Shown here piece after piece: positions 1 through 9,561 of a stretch of 64,000 nucleotides of DNA (positions are counted from its first letter, which is position 1; each line of letters opens with the position of its first letter). The DNA lies in NCBI RefSeq assembly GCF_000153285.1, contig NZ_CH724168.1, positions 293,823-357,822 of the forward strand, given 5' to 3'. The translations under genes were made by a program, and so were the position numbers. The DNA comes from Synechococcus sp. WH 7805. Its GTDB lineage: Bacteria; Cyanobacteriota; Cyanobacteriia; PCC-6307; Cyanobiaceae. The notes beneath the pieces are model-generated. The model was not told the origin of the DNA. It saw only the letters and a list, made by a program, of their open reading frames with translations, and searched no databases.

Positions 1-3000
1 CGCGGCATGCGCGGTCGGGGAATTTTCTCCCGAGCCTGCATCGACAAGCACCTCCTCAAGCAGTACAGCGAGGGTCTGATCGTGGCAACCGCCTGTCTAG
101 GCGGAGAGATTCCTCAGGCCATCATGCGTGAGAGACCCGATGTGGCCAGGGACGTGGCCCGGTGGTACCAGGAGGTGTTCGGAGAGGATTTTTATCTTGA
201 GATCCAGGATCACGGCTCTCCCGAAGATCGCATTGTGAATGTGGAGATCGTCAAGATCGCGCAGGAGCTCGGTATTCAGGTGGTGGCCACCAACGATGCC
301 CACTACCTGACCCGTCATGACGTGGAAGCCCATGACGCCCTCCTCTGCGTGCTCACGGGCAAGCTGATCAGCGACGAGAAACGCCTTCGTTACACAGGCA
401 CTGAATATCTCAAGAGTGAAGAGGAGATGGGCCGGTTGTTTGCCGATCACCTTGACCCTGCTGTGGTGCAGGAGGCCATTGCCAATACTGTGTCTGTGGC
501 GGAGAAAGTTGAGGACTATGACATCCTCGGCCGCTATCAGATGCCCCGCTTCCCAATCCCTGAGGGGCATACGCCGGTCACCTACCTGCATGAGGTCACC
601 GAGCAAGGTCTGCGTGATCGGCTTGGATTATCCAGCAACGACACGATCGAGGAGACCTACGCCGATCGTCTCGCCCATGAACTTCAGATCATGGAGCAGA
701 TGGGATTTCCCACCTACTTCCTTGTGGTGTGGGACTACATCCGTTTCGCCAGAGAGCAAGGTATTCCAGTCGGTCCTGGCCGCGGCTCGGCGGCTGGCTC
801 GCTCGTGGCCTACGCCCTTGGAATCACCAATATCGACCCGGTGAGCAATGGCTTGCTGTTTGAGCGCTTCCTGAACCCAGAACGCAAGTCGATGCCTGAT
901 ATCGACACCGACTTCTGCATTGAACGCCGGGGCGAGGTGATCGACTACGTCACGCGCCGTTACGGCGAGGAGAAAGTGGCGCAGATCATCACCTTCAACC
1001 GGATGACGTCGAAGGCTGTGCTCAAGGATGTGGCCAGGGTGCTGGATATTCCCTATGGCGACGCCGACCGGCTCGCGAAGCTCATCCCGGTGGTACGCGG
1101 AAAGCCAGCCAAGCTCAAGGCAATGATCGGCGATGAGTCGCCGAACCCCGAATTCAAGGAGAAATACGACAAGGACCCTGTGGTTCAACGCTGGGTTGAT
1201 ATGGCCATGCGCATTGAGGGCACCAACAAGACCTTTGGTGTGCACGCTGCCGGTGTGGTGATTGCCGCGGATCCCCTTGATGAGTTGGTCCCCCTGCAAC
1301 GCAACAACGACGGTCAGGTGATCACCCAGTACTTCATGGAAGACGTGGAGTCCATGGGGCTCCTCAAAATGGATTTCCTGGGGCTCAAAAATCTCACGAT
1401 GATCGACAAGACCCTTGAGCTTGTTGCTCAGAGCAGTGGGGAACGGATTGATCCCGACAAGCTCCCCCCTCAGGATCAGGGGACCTTTGATCTTCTGGCC
1501 CGCGGTGACCTGGAGGGCATTTTCCAGCTTGAGTCGACCGGGATGCGTCAGATCGTGCGCGATCTCAAACCGTCGTCACTGGAGGATATTTCTTCAATCC
1601 TGGCGCTGTATCGCCCTGGCCCTCTCGATGCCGGACTGATTCCCAAGTTCATCAACCGGAAGCATGGACGTGAGGCGATCGACTTCGCTCACAGCACCCT
1701 GGAGCCGATTCTCAGCGAAACCTACGGAATCATGGTGTATCAGGAGCAGATCATGCGCATCGCCCAGGATCTTGCGGGTTACTCCCTGGGGGAAGCTGAC
1801 CTGCTGCGCCGGGCCATGGGCAAGAAAAAGGTGTCTGAGATGCAGAAACATCGGGGCATCTTTGTGAAGGGCGCCTCCGAGCGCGGTGTCGACGACAAGG
1901 TGGCCGATGAACTCTTCGACCAGATGGTGCTCTTCGCCGAATACTGCTTCAACAAGAGTCATTCCACGGCGTATGGGGCGGTGACCTATCAGACCGCTTA
2001 TCTCAAAGCGCACTATCCGGTGGCGTACATGGCTGCGCTGCTGTCCGTGAATGCCGGTGCCAGTGACAAGGTGCAGCGTTATATCTCCAACTGCAACGCC
2101 ATGGGCATTGAGGTGATGCCTCCGGATGTCAACGCATCGGGCACCGACTTCACCCCCCGCGATCAACGCATCCTGTTCGGCCTCTCCGCGGTACGCAATC
2201 TCGGCGACGGAGCGATCCGTGCTCTGATTCGTTCCCGAGAAGCGGATGGACCCTTTGAATCCCTCGCTGATCTGTGCGATCGCGTGCCTTCCAGCGTGAT
2301 CAATCGCCGCAGCCTCGAATCACTGATTCATTGCGGTGCGATGGATGCCCTTGAGCCAGAGGCCAACCGTGCCCAGTTGATCGCCGATCTCGATCTGCTG
2401 CTCGACTGGGCGAATTCCCGTGCCCGGGATCGTGCCAGTGGTCAGGGCAATCTCTTCGATCTGATGGCAGGCTCTGCAGACGGGGATTCCGATGCTCCAT
2501 CTGACCTGAGCCTGGCGCCCAAGGCTGCGCCGGTGAAGGACTATCACCCCAGCGAAAAGCTCAAGCTCGAGAAAGATCTGGTGGGTTTCTACCTTTCAGA
2601 CCATCCGCTCAAGCAGCTCACCCCTCCGGCCCGACTGCTGGCACCGATCGGGCTTGCTGGTCTGGAGGAGCAAGCGGACAAGGCCAAGGTGAGCGCCATT
2701 GCCATGGTGAGCGAAATGCGTCAGGTGACGACGCGAAAGGGTGACCGCATGGCTGTGCTTCAGCTGGAAGATCTGACGGGCTCCTGTGAGGCAGTGGTCT
2801 TTCCCAAGAGCTATGCGCGGCTTGCGGATCATCTGCTTGTCGAAGCCCGCCTACTGGTTTGGGCTGCTGTTGATCGCCGCGATGAGCGTGTTCAGCTGAT
2901 TGTGGATGACTGCCGTGCCATCGATGATTTGCGCCTCCTCATGGTGGAGCTGGATGCCGATCAGGCCAGTGATGTGGCTGTTCAGCACAAGCTGAGGGAG

Positions 3001-3195
3001 TGCCTGCAGGCGTACCGCCCCGATCAGGATGAACTCGGGGTGCGCGTTCCGGTGGTCGCCGCCGTCCGACGGGGATCGGATGTTCGCTACGTGCGGTTAG
3101 GTCCCCAATTCTGCGTCCGAGATGTTGCTGCTGCGCAAAAGCATCTGCTGGACAGCTCCTTCAGGGTCAGTTGCAGTGACCCCCTGTTGGTTTGA
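1..3195 (+). CDS. dnaE: DNA polymerase III alpha subunit, 5' end missing
   Basis: This is the catalytic subunit of the replicative DNA polymerase. The reading frame is open from base 1, so roughly the first 110 residues, including the start of the PHP domain, lie outside the window. In window numbering (residue 1 = bases 1-3) GPGRGSAAGS is at about 258-267 and the catalytic acidic motif PDIDTDF at 299-305, followed by the conserved ALYRPGPLDAG stretch. A C-terminal OB-fold begins near KVSAIAMVSEMRQVTTRKGD, about residue 897. Length and motif order fit bacterial DnaE1 rather than PolC or DnaE2. The next gene runs convergently. Confidence 0.97.
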   Translation, partial: RGMRGRGIFSRACIDKHLLKQYSEGLIVATACLGGEIPQAIMRERPDVARDVARWYQEVFGEDFYLEIQDHGSPEDRIVNVEIVKIAQELGIQVVATNDAHYLTRHDVEAHDALLCVLTGKLISDEKRLRYTGTEYLKSEEEMGRLFADHLDPAVVQEAIANTVSVAEKVEDYDILGRYQMPRFPIPEGHTPVTYLHEVTEQGLRDRLGLSSNDTIEETYADRLAHELQIMEQMGFPTYFLVVWDYIRFAREQGIPVGPGRGSAAGSLVAYALGITNIDPVSNGLLFERFLNPERKSMPDIDTDFCIERRGEVIDYVTRRYGEEKVAQIITFNRMTSKAVLKDVARVLDIPYGDADRLAKLIPVVRGKPAKLKAMIGDESPNPEFKEKYDKDPVVQRWVDMAMRIEGTNKTFGVHAAGVVIAADPLDELVPLQRNNDGQVITQYFMEDVESMGLLKMDFLGLKNLTMIDKTLELVAQSSGERIDPDKLPPQDQGTFDLLARGDLEGIFQLESTGMRQIVRDLKPSSLEDISSILALYRPGPLDAGLIPKFINRKHGREAIDFAHSTLEPILSETYGIMVYQEQIMRIAQDLAGYSLGEADLLRRAMGKKKVSEMQKHRGIFVKGASERGVDDKVADELFDQMVLFAEYCFNKSHSTAYGAVTYQTAYLKAHYPVAYMAALLSVNAGASDKVQRYISNCNAMGIEVMPPDVNASGTDFTPRDQRILFGLSAVRNLGDGAIRALIRSREADGPFESLADLCDRVPSSVINRRSLESLIHCGAMDALEPEANRAQLIADLDLLLDWANSRARDRASGQGNLFDLMAGSADGDSDAPSDLSLAPKAAPVKDYHPSEKLKLEKDLVGFYLSDHPLKQLTPPARLLAPIGLAGLEEQADKAKVSAIAMVSEMRQVTTRKGDRMAVLQLEDLTGSCEAVVFPKSYARLADHLLVEARLLVWAAVDRRDERVQLIVDDCRAIDDLRLLMVELDADQASDVAVQHKLRECLQAYRPDQDELGVRVPVVAAVRRGSDVRYVRLGPQFCVRDVAAAQKHLLDSSFRVSCSDPLLV

Positions 3196-3232
3196 GATTG
3201 GGTCTGAAGACGAGGGATTGAAGCGAACGATT

Positions 3233-3610
3233 TCAGCTCTGCTTCTGGGCTCGGATCGAACTGCGCAGTCTCTGCAGGTTGGGTTTGATGTGCTCGATTC
3301 CAAGCAGAGTTCCGGGTTGGGGTTCCCAGCTCGCTGACAAAACGCCGTAACTCAGTCCAACAAGGCCAAGCAGAAAAAACAAGCCGGACGTGACCAGCGT
3401 GATTCCAGGCGGGATGTCAAGGATGCCTCGGCTCACCAGCACGTAGCTTCCGACAAACACGCCCATTCCCATCAAGGAAGGGAGTCCGGTCGCGATGGCC
3501 ACCCTCCGAGCCATCCGATTGGCCACATCTTTGGGAATCGGCTGGTTGACCGAAGGAGTGGGTGCCGATCGGCGCGGTTCAAACGGCAGGGGATCGCGTC
3601 GTTCGGCCAT
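3233..3610 (-). CDS. PAM68-like photosystem II assembly membrane protein (DUF3464)
   Basis: A 125-residue protein with a basic, proline-rich cytosolic N-terminus and two hydrophobic spans (about residues 37-60 and 66-88), followed by a short tail containing SASWEPQPGTLLG. This architecture is that of the PAM68/DUF3464 family, which assists photosystem II assembly in thylakoids of plants and cyanobacteria. It starts 27 bases after rpsO stops on the same strand, so the two are probably co-transcribed, as is common for this family. Assignment rests on the W-E-PG tail and two-span layout; function is inferred from the family. Confidence 0.85.
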   Translation of the reverse strand: MAERRDPLPFEPRRSAPTPSVNQPIPKDVANRMARRVAIATGLPSLMGMGVFVGSYVLVSRGILDIPPGITLVTSGLFFLLGLVGLSYGVLSASWEPQPGTLLGIEHIKPNLQRLRSSIRAQKQS

Positions 3611-3637
3611 GGCTCACGAAGAAACTGGAACCGCGGA

Positions 3638-3907
3638 TTAGCCGCGGATGCCCAGTTTGGCGATCAGATCCGTGTACCGCTTCTCGCTCTTGTTACGCAC
3701 ATAGCCGAGCAGGCGCTTGCGACGGCCGATCATCTTCAGAAGACCCTGACGAGAGGAGAAGTCGTGAATGTTCTGCTGCAGGTGGCTGCTCAGCTTCGAG
3801 ATGCGCTCTGTGAGCATGGCCACCTGAACCTCAGCCGATCCGGTGTCGGTGGCGTGGGTCTGATGAGCGTTGATCAGTTCTTGCTTTTCGGTGGTATCGA
3901 GCGACAT
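3638..3907 (-). CDS. rpsO: 30S ribosomal protein S15
   Basis: The 89-residue product has the S15 pattern throughout: [15 protein letters not shown], then [18 protein letters not shown], and [17 protein letters not shown], which binds the central domain of 16S rRNA. The start at MSLDTTEKQ was preferred over a possible upstream start nine codons earlier because family members begin here and 89 residues is the usual length. It lies 54 bases downstream of ruvA and just upstream of the PAM68-like gene. I looked for an S15 autoregulatory fold in the short leader and saw nothing convincing. Confidence 0.97.
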   Translation of the reverse strand: MSLDTTEKQELINAHQTHATDTGSAEVQVAMLTERISKLSSHLQQNIHDFSSRQGLLKMIGRRKRLLGYVRNKSEKRYTDLIAKLGIRG

Positions 3908-3961
3908 GCGCGGCGTCTGGCCCTGACAGTGCAAACAAACAATTTACTCTGCCGTGGGCCC

Positions 3962-4609
3962 CTAGGCCGATTGGCTTAACCACTTCAGGCTTGCCCGTAA
4001 CCAGGCGTCGCCGTCATCCTCTGCGGGCACGTCGGTCCCTGTTGCCACGGCACGCATGGCTCTGCGGATTTCCAGATCTTCGTAGCCAAGGGTTTCGAGG
4101 GTGATCTGAAGCTCCCTTAAGGATGTCTCCCCGAGGGGAATCTCCTTCACATCACTGCGATCCACGAGGGACAGGCTTGGTTCCTGCAACGGTGCCCAGG
4201 CACCGAGGCGATCACGCAGTTCCACCGCGATCCGCTCAGCGGTGCGTTTGCCAACACCTTGCGCCTGCGTGAGGCGTTTCAGGTCGCCATCAACGATGGC
4301 AGCCACGAGCTCTTCAACTCGGCAACAATCGAGTAACGCCAGGGCCATCTGCGGACCAACCCCATTGACGCCAACAAGGGTTCGGAACAGATCGCGTTCC
4401 TGTTGCTCGCAGAATCCGTACAAGGTGGATCCATCCTCCCGCTGCACTTGGTGCACCCAGAACGTGCAGGAGGTGCCATCCATCTGTCGGCTCTGATCCC
4501 TGGAGGTGAGCTGCACCTCGTAACCGACTCCGCCGCAGGCGATCACCACCCCACGACGACCACCTTGCTCCCAGCTCTGGATTCTTTCTCCCTGCAGCCA
4601 GCCGATCAT
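3962..4609 (-). CDS. ruvA: Holliday junction branch-migration protein RuvA
   Basis: RuvA binds four-way DNA junctions and recruits the RuvB motor. The 215-residue product starts MIGWLQGE, the typical RuvA beginning, and carries two helix-hairpin-helix motifs, GVNGVGPQMALALL and GVGKRTAERIAVEL, in the middle. A linker follows, then the C-terminal RuvB-contacting domain with LETLGYEDLEIRRAMRAV. The open frame continues far upstream of the ATG at 4607-4609, but that part is non-coding or antisense to other genes. It is followed by rpsO on the same strand. Confidence 0.96.
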   Translation of the reverse strand: MIGWLQGERIQSWEQGGRRGVVIACGGVGYEVQLTSRDQSRQMDGTSCTFWVHQVQREDGSTLYGFCEQQERDLFRTLVGVNGVGPQMALALLDCCRVEELVAAIVDGDLKRLTQAQGVGKRTAERIAVELRDRLGAWAPLQEPSLSLVDRSDVKEIPLGETSLRELQITLETLGYEDLEIRRAMRAVATGTDVPAEDDGDAWLRASLKWLSQSA

Positions 4610-4660
4610 GGGAGAGTGTCTGTTGAAGCCATGCTGCCTGATCTGTCCAGCCCGTTCTCC

Positions 4661-5098
4661 ATGCCCGTTCCGTTTCGTCGCTGGCTCCGGATCGCGGTAA
4701 CAGGCCTGCTTTATTTGGTAATGAGCATTGGGCTCTCTGCATGCGTGGCATCCGATCAACCTCCTCGCTCCGTTCTGCTGAGTGCGTTGGGCCAGCAGAT
4801 CCAGCTCACGCAGACCTCCATCGCCCGTTCCCTTGATCTGGACGCTGGCGGTGTTCCCGAGGTGAGCAGGGTGCGGCTGGAAGATCAGGACGCGATCCGC
4901 ATCGGTGAGCAGAAAGGCGTGCATCTCACCGGTCGCTTTGACTGGCGTCTGCCCGGTGACGCTGTCAAGGTGGATAGCGCCTTTGAGCTGTACCTCGAAC
5001 GGGGTGAACGCGGTGAAAGCTGGCGTTTGGCGATTCCAAGCGGCTCTGATGACGGCGCATCGCAGGCCTGGATCACCTACCCCCTCGCCATCGACTGA
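4661..5098 (+). CDS. Putative lipoprotein, uncharacterised
   Basis: I do not recognise a family. The 145-residue product begins with a basic stretch and a hydrophobic segment ending in the lipobox LSAC (about residues 25-28), so it is probably exported, cleaved by LspA and lipid-anchored. The mature part is about 117 residues, soluble, and ends in a beta-rich region with ESWRLAIPSGSDD. An ATG ten codons upstream (4631) is an alternative start. It diverges from ruvA, and its last 22 bases overlap the end of the convergent exporter gene. Confidence 0.7.
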   Translation: MPVPFRRWLRIAVTGLLYLVMSIGLSACVASDQPPRSVLLSALGQQIQLTQTSIARSLDLDAGGVPEVSRVRLEDQDAIRIGEQKGVHLTGRFDWRLPGDAVKVDSAFELYLERGERGESWRLAIPSGSDDGASQAWITYPLAID

Positions 5099-5985
5099 CG
5101 GGCGCTCAAGCTGATCAGCGTGGCTCCAAGAACACACAGTGCTCCAACAATCACGCTCCCAGTAACCGGCTCTGCGAAGAAGAGCACACCCCAGAGGGTC
5201 GCGAACACGACTTGGACATAGTTGATTGATGTGGCTCGGGCCGCTGGCATGGCTGCCAGCCCCTGGGTGAGCCAGATCTGCCCCATCTGGGTCATGAGAC
5301 CGACCCCGACAAGCCAGACCCAGTCCATGCCGGTCGGGAGAACGAACCTGCCCACGAGCAGCGGCAGTGTGGCGGGCACAGAGACCAACGGGAAATAAAA
5401 CACGATCACCAGCGGATGTTCCCTCCCGGACAGCTGACGCACGCTCACATAGGCCAGGGCTGTCATCAGGGCTCCACCGAGTCCGATCAGCGCTGCCACG
5501 GTCGGGAGTCCTGCCACGGACTGACCCATCCATTCGGGCTGGACCACCAGGATCACTCCGATCAGGCCGAGCACGATGGCCAGTCCGATGCGTTTGCGGA
5601 TCGGTTCCTTGAGCAGAGCCCAGGCTGAGAGCGCCGTCAGCGTGGGATAGGTGTACTGAATCAGGGTCGCTGCCGCGAGGGGCAAACTCGCCAAGGCCTG
5701 GAAGAAGAGCAGCAGCGCGATGGTGCCGAGCGCCCCGCGCATCAGCAGGAGTCCTTTCTGATGCCCCCAGGGCGAGACGTTCACCTGCGCAAGCATCGTC
5801 AGGGTGATCGCAATGCTGATCAGTGATCGGATCAACACGATCTCCGCCACAGGCAAACGGCCCCCGAGGTGTTTCACGCAGACCGTCATCAGGCTGAAAG
5901 CCATTGCTGCACCCAGCAAAGAGGTGCAGGCTCTCCACTCTTGGGGTGACTGCGTTCCGCGGATCGCTGCCAGCAGGCTCCGCAT
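5077..5985 (-). CDS. EamA/DMT-family membrane transporter
   Basis: A 302-residue, ten-span membrane protein made of two repeated EamA halves, the organisation of drug/metabolite exporters such as RhtA and YdcZ relatives. Visible marks are AEIVLIRSLISIAITL in the first half, LIQYTYPTLTALSAWALL at the end of that half, and RATSINYVQVVFATLWGVLFF plus GALCVLGATLIS in the second. The substrate cannot be told from sequence. The start at MRSLLAAIRG was chosen over an in-frame upstream start because the extra residues lack family character. It is divergent from dnaG. Confidence 0.88.
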   Translation of the reverse strand: MRSLLAAIRGTQSPQEWRACTSLLGAAMAFSLMTVCVKHLGGRLPVAEIVLIRSLISIAITLTMLAQVNVSPWGHQKGLLLMRGALGTIALLLFFQALASLPLAAATLIQYTYPTLTALSAWALLKEPIRKRIGLAIVLGLIGVILVVQPEWMGQSVAGLPTVAALIGLGGALMTALAYVSVRQLSGREHPLVIVFYFPLVSVPATLPLLVGRFVLPTGMDWVWLVGVGLMTQMGQIWLTQGLAAMPAARATSINYVQVVFATLWGVLFFAEPVTGSVIVGALCVLGATLISLSARQSMARG

Positions 5986-6089
5986 CAACACGTCCGCAAC
6001 CACTCCAACAACCTTGCCACCCGTAGGGACGAACGGTTTCCCTCGGCGGATTTCTCGTCGCAAGCGCCTGGGTCTTCCACAATGGGGTG

Positions 6090-8171
6090 ATGGTGAGTGC
6101 CCGTCTGCATCCCCGAACCATTGAGGCCGTCAAGGAGCGTGCCGACATCGTTGATGTGGTGGGTGAGCACGTCGTGCTCAAAAAGAAGGGCAGAGAGTTT
6201 GTTGGGATCTGCCCCTTCCACGACGACAGCAAGCCGTCGATGACGGTGTCGCCGGCGAAGCAGTTTTACTACTGCTTCTCTTGCGGTGCGGGAGGAAACT
6301 CCATCAAGTTTCTGATGGAGTTTCAGCGCCAGAGCTTCAGCGATGTGGTGCTGGATCTGGCCCGTCGTTATCAATTGCCTGTGGAGACCGTCGATGGTCC
6401 CCAGCAGGAGCGGTTGAAGCAGCAGCTGTCGCGTCGGGACACGTTGCATCGGGTGCTGGCGTTGGCCGCTGGTTGGTTTCGGAGCCAGCTGAAGGTTGCA
6501 TCCGGTGCTGATGCGCTGCGCTACTTGCAAGACAAGCGTGGACTCAGTGACGCCACTCTTGAGCAGTTTGAACTGGGTTATGCGCCGGATCAGTGGGATG
6601 GTCTGCTGAAGCACCTCCAGCAGATTGAGGGTCTGGATCCTGAGCATCTCGAAGCCGCAGGTCTGGTGGTGCCGAGAAAGGGCGGCAATGGCTTCTATGA
6701 CCGTTTCAGGCATCGAGTGATGGTGCCGATCAAGGACCGTCAGGGCCGGGTGATCGGTTTCGGCGGCCGCAGTCTTGATGGCACCGAACCCAAATACCTC
6801 AACTCTCCGGAAACCGAGGTGTTTGAGAAGGGCAAGCACTTGTATGGCCTTGATCGGGCGGCATCCGCAATCCGCAAAGACGACCGTGCCGTTGTGGTGG
6901 AGGGTTACTTCGACGTGATCGCCCTGCATGCTGCGGGCGTGACCAACGCCGTGGCTTCCCTGGGGACGGCCTTGAGCAGCCAGCAGATCACCCAGTTGTG
7001 CCGCTGCTGCGATGGCAAGCGCATCGTGCTGAACTTCGATGCTGATGGTGCCGGCGTTCGCGCCGCCAATCGCGCCATCGGCGAGGTGGAACAGCTGGCC
7101 CTTCAGGGACAACTTGAGCTGCGTGTTCTTCACCTTCCTTCTGGAAAGGATCCCGATGAATTCCTCAAGGACCATGGCGCCGGTGACTACAGGGCCCTTC
7201 TGGATCAGGCGCCTCTCTGGCTCGACTGGCAGATCGAGCAGGTGCTGGAGGGACGAGATCTCAGCAAGGCCGACCAGTTCCAGCGTTCCGTTTCCGCCCT
7301 AGTGGAACTGCTGGGCAAGCTTCCTCAGTCGGCGATTCGCACCCATTACATCCAGCAAGTGTCCGAGCGCCTCAGCGGCGGTCAGGGGCGCTTGGCTCTT
7401 CAGCTGGAGGAAGACCTGCGTCAGCAGGTTCAGGGACAGCGCTGGCATGGACGCTCAGCCCGTCATGAGAAATCGGGGGAAGCGAGTCAGCGAGAGCGTT
7501 GTGAAGCGGAGATCCTGCGCCTGTACCTTCATTGCCCCTCACACCGTGGCTCGATCCGGCAGGAGCTGCGCAGGCGTGAACTCGAGGACTTCGCCTTGCA
7601 GCACCACCGTCTGCTCTGGTCGTGCCTCACGGAGCTGGAGGAAGGAAATCTTGGCAGTGTGCGCTTGGAATCCATCAGTCGCGGTGAGGATCGAGGCGAT
7701 GACTTGGCTGATCTGGATCTGCCCCGCCTGCTCACCGATCAACTGCTTCTGGAAAACAGCAGCCTTGTGACACGCCTCACACCCCTGCTGGAGCCTGGCG
7801 AGCTTCAGAAGGTCGCCTTGTCCCGGCCGATGGAACAGCTGCGAGGAACGGCCGCCATGCTCGAGCGTCAGAAAAGCCACAAGCGCTGCCGCCACCTGCT
7901 TGAGGCCTGGGCCGGGCAGCGGCTTCAGACGCTTGAGCGTTGCATTGCCGTGCTGATCGATGAGGAGCGTGAGCAGCAACAGCCCCAAACCGTCGACATG
8001 GAGCAGCGGATTCAAGCAATGTTCGACGATCTCAATGCCGAAGCCCTGCGTTTTCAGGAGCTGTACTACAGCGAACGCCGCCACATCCTGCATCTGGATC
8101 AACAGCGCTGCGCTGGCTACGGCGACGGCATCTCTCCTGCGGACTCGGATGCATCGGCCATGAGCGCCTGA
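6090..8171 (+). CDS. dnaG: DNA primase
   Basis: DnaG makes RNA primers at the fork. Numbering from the ATG at 6090, the N-terminal CHC2 zinc finger has Cys41, His44, Cys62 and Cys65. The catalytic TOPRIM core has Glu271 in VVEGYFDVIALH and the DxD pair Asp317/Asp319 in LNFDADGAG. The long C-terminal part contains the helicase-binding region, is Gln/Arg/Leu-rich and is poorly conserved, as usual. GTG at 6087 directly precedes the ATG and cannot be excluded as the start. At 693 residues it is slightly longer than E. coli DnaG, as expected for cyanobacteria. Confidence 0.97.
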   Translation: MVSARLHPRTIEAVKERADIVDVVGEHVVLKKKGREFVGICPFHDDSKPSMTVSPAKQFYYCFSCGAGGNSIKFLMEFQRQSFSDVVLDLARRYQLPVETVDGPQQERLKQQLSRRDTLHRVLALAAGWFRSQLKVASGADALRYLQDKRGLSDATLEQFELGYAPDQWDGLLKHLQQIEGLDPEHLEAAGLVVPRKGGNGFYDRFRHRVMVPIKDRQGRVIGFGGRSLDGTEPKYLNSPETEVFEKGKHLYGLDRAASAIRKDDRAVVVEGYFDVIALHAAGVTNAVASLGTALSSQQITQLCRCCDGKRIVLNFDADGAGVRAANRAIGEVEQLALQGQLELRVLHLPSGKDPDEFLKDHGAGDYRALLDQAPLWLDWQIEQVLEGRDLSKADQFQRSVSALVELLGKLPQSAIRTHYIQQVSERLSGGQGRLALQLEEDLRQQVQGQRWHGRSARHEKSGEASQRERCEAEILRLYLHCPSHRGSIRQELRRRELEDFALQHHRLLWSCLTELEEGNLGSVRLESISRGEDRGDDLADLDLPRLLTDQLLLENSSLVTRLTPLLEPGELQKVALSRPMEQLRGTAAMLERQKSHKRCRHLLEAWAGQRLQTLERCIAVLIDEEREQQQPQTVDMEQRIQAMFDDLNAEALRFQELYYSERRHILHLDQQRCAGYGDGISPADSDASAMSA

Positions 8172-8291
8172 GTCAACCGTGTGATCTGCCATGCGTCGGC
8201 ATGGTCGGAGTTCCGCTGGCGTCGCAGGCCGGGGAGAGTCAGTGTCAGATCCTTGCGTCAGCGACAATCTCAACGAACTCCTGAAAGCCTG

Positions 8292-9302
8292 ATGGGTGTT
8301 TTCGAGCGCTTTCTCAGTCTGTGGGTCGCTTTGGCGATCAGCGCGGGCGTGGCACTCGGTGCAGCGGTTCCTGCCCTGCCGGAGGTGATCGCATCCCTTG
8401 AAGTGGCAGGGATCAACCTCCCGATCGCTCTGCTGATCTGGGGAATGATCTACCCGATGATGCTGGCGGTTGATTTCTCCGCGATCGGAGGTCTCAGCCG
8501 TCAACCGCGCGGTCTGCTCATCACCGTTGCGGTGAACTGGCTGATCAAGCCGCTCACGATGACAGCGCTGGCCTGGCTGTTCATCCGCGGCCTGTTCTCC
8601 CCCTGGATTCCCGCTGAACTCGGTGATCAGTACGTGGCCGGCATGATCCTGCTTGGCGTGGCCCCCTGCACCGCCATGGTGTTCGTCTGGAGCCGTCTCA
8701 GCGATGGAGACGCCAATTACACCCTGGTGCAGGTGGCGGTGAACGACCTGATCATGGTGTTTGCCTTCGGTCCGATTGCAGCCCTGCTGCTCGGCGTGAG
8801 TGAGGTTCTGGTCCCTTGGGACACCCTGATCGCGGCTGTCGGATTGTTTGTTGTGGTTCCGCTGGCGGCCGGTTGGCTGACCCGGGTCTTTCTGCAGTCT
8901 TCGACTCGCATCAGCAGGCTTGAGCATCGCCTTAAACCGCTCACCGTGGTGTGCCTCATCGGCACCGTGTTGCTCCTGTTCATGGTGCAGGCAGGATCGA
9001 TCCTTGCGGACCCTCTGGCCATCGTGCTGATCGCCGTGCCTCTGATTTTGCAGACCTATCTGATCTTCTGGATCACGGCGCAGTGGATGCGGCTCTGGGG
9101 TCAGCCGCATGCCATTGCTGCACCGGGAGCCATGATCGGGGCTTCGAATTTCTTTGAGCTGGCTGTTGCCGTGGCGATCAGTCTGTTCGGTTTGCAGTCC
9201 GGTGCTGCCTTAGCCACTGTGGTGGGAGTTCTGGTGGAAGTGCCGGTCATGCTCTCGTTGGTGGCGATCGCCAACCGCAACCGTCGTCTGTTTCCTGTTT
9301 GA
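8292..9302 (+). CDS. ACR3-type arsenite efflux carrier
   Basis: A 336-residue, ten-span transporter of the ACR3 branch of the BART superfamily, which exports arsenite. Characteristic stretches are [15 protein letters not shown] near residues 47-61, [15 protein letters not shown], and [24 protein letters not shown], which includes the conserved transport cysteine. A second signature, [18 protein letters not shown], is near the C-terminus. The ATG at 8292 gives the normal family length. No arsR or arsC is nearby. Two small coupled genes follow directly downstream. Confidence 0.9.
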   Translation: MGVFERFLSLWVALAISAGVALGAAVPALPEVIASLEVAGINLPIALLIWGMIYPMMLAVDFSAIGGLSRQPRGLLITVAVNWLIKPLTMTALAWLFIRGLFSPWIPAELGDQYVAGMILLGVAPCTAMVFVWSRLSDGDANYTLVQVAVNDLIMVFAFGPIAALLLGVSEVLVPWDTLIAAVGLFVVVPLAAGWLTRVFLQSSTRISRLEHRLKPLTVVCLIGTVLLLFMVQAGSILADPLAIVLIAVPLILQTYLIFWITAQWMRLWGQPHAIAAPGAMIGASNFFELAVAVAISLFGLQSGAALATVVGVLVEVPVMLSLVAIANRNRRLFPV

Positions 9303-9303
9303 G

Positions 9304-9561
9304 ATGTCTGAATTTTTCGAGGCGATCTGGCACGGGGAGGGCATCGGCGATGGCGGTGACCTGGAGGAAGCCCTTCAGGCTTACGTGGCGGTGAAGCCCG
9401 ACGACAACGACTGGATCAAGGCCTGCGCAGCCGAAGGCGCTGACCCCCGCATCGATCGTTTCGCGTCTTTCGATGCCTACCTCGACAACGACGATGCCCT
9501 GGAAACCATTCCGGTGACGCCGCAGATGATTGTGGTGGCCATTGAGCAATTACCGGTCTGA
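9304..9561 (+). CDS. Small acidic conserved-type protein of unknown function
   Basis: An 85-residue, strongly acidic protein without membrane segments or known motif. Its ATG lies one base after the stop of the ACR3 carrier and its own stop overlaps the next start (TGATG), so the three are very likely one transcript with translational coupling. The sequence is compact and evenly composed, with alternating charged and hydrophobic residues, consistent with a small folded domain. I do not recognise the family and assign no function. Confidence 0.7.
   Translation: MSEFFEAIWHGEGIGDGGDLEEALQAYVAVKPDDNDWIKACAAEGADPRIDRFASFDAYLDNDDALETIPVTPQMIVVAIEQLPV

Noticed and set aside
3908-3961. Possible S15 autoregulatory leader before rpsO
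   Set aside because: Short and without a convincing pair of interleaved helices. The GGGCC pairings are weak and not unique.
4610-6232. Very long open frame upstream of ruvA on the minus strand
   Set aside because: Its content is Arg/Pro/Asp-rich and not protein-like, and it is antisense to or out of frame with the lipoprotein and EamA genes, both of which have better coding character.
7539-9110. Long minus-strand open frame opposite dnaG and the ACR3 gene
   Set aside because: Rich in Gln, His, Arg and Asp with no domain. It is the mirror of well-supported genes.
9255-9275. GCGATCGC palindromes (HIP1) seen at scattered places (also near 30297 and 38308)
   Set aside because: Only a few copies were noticed in 64 kb, not the dense spacing of HIP1-rich cyanobacteria, so not called a repeat family.
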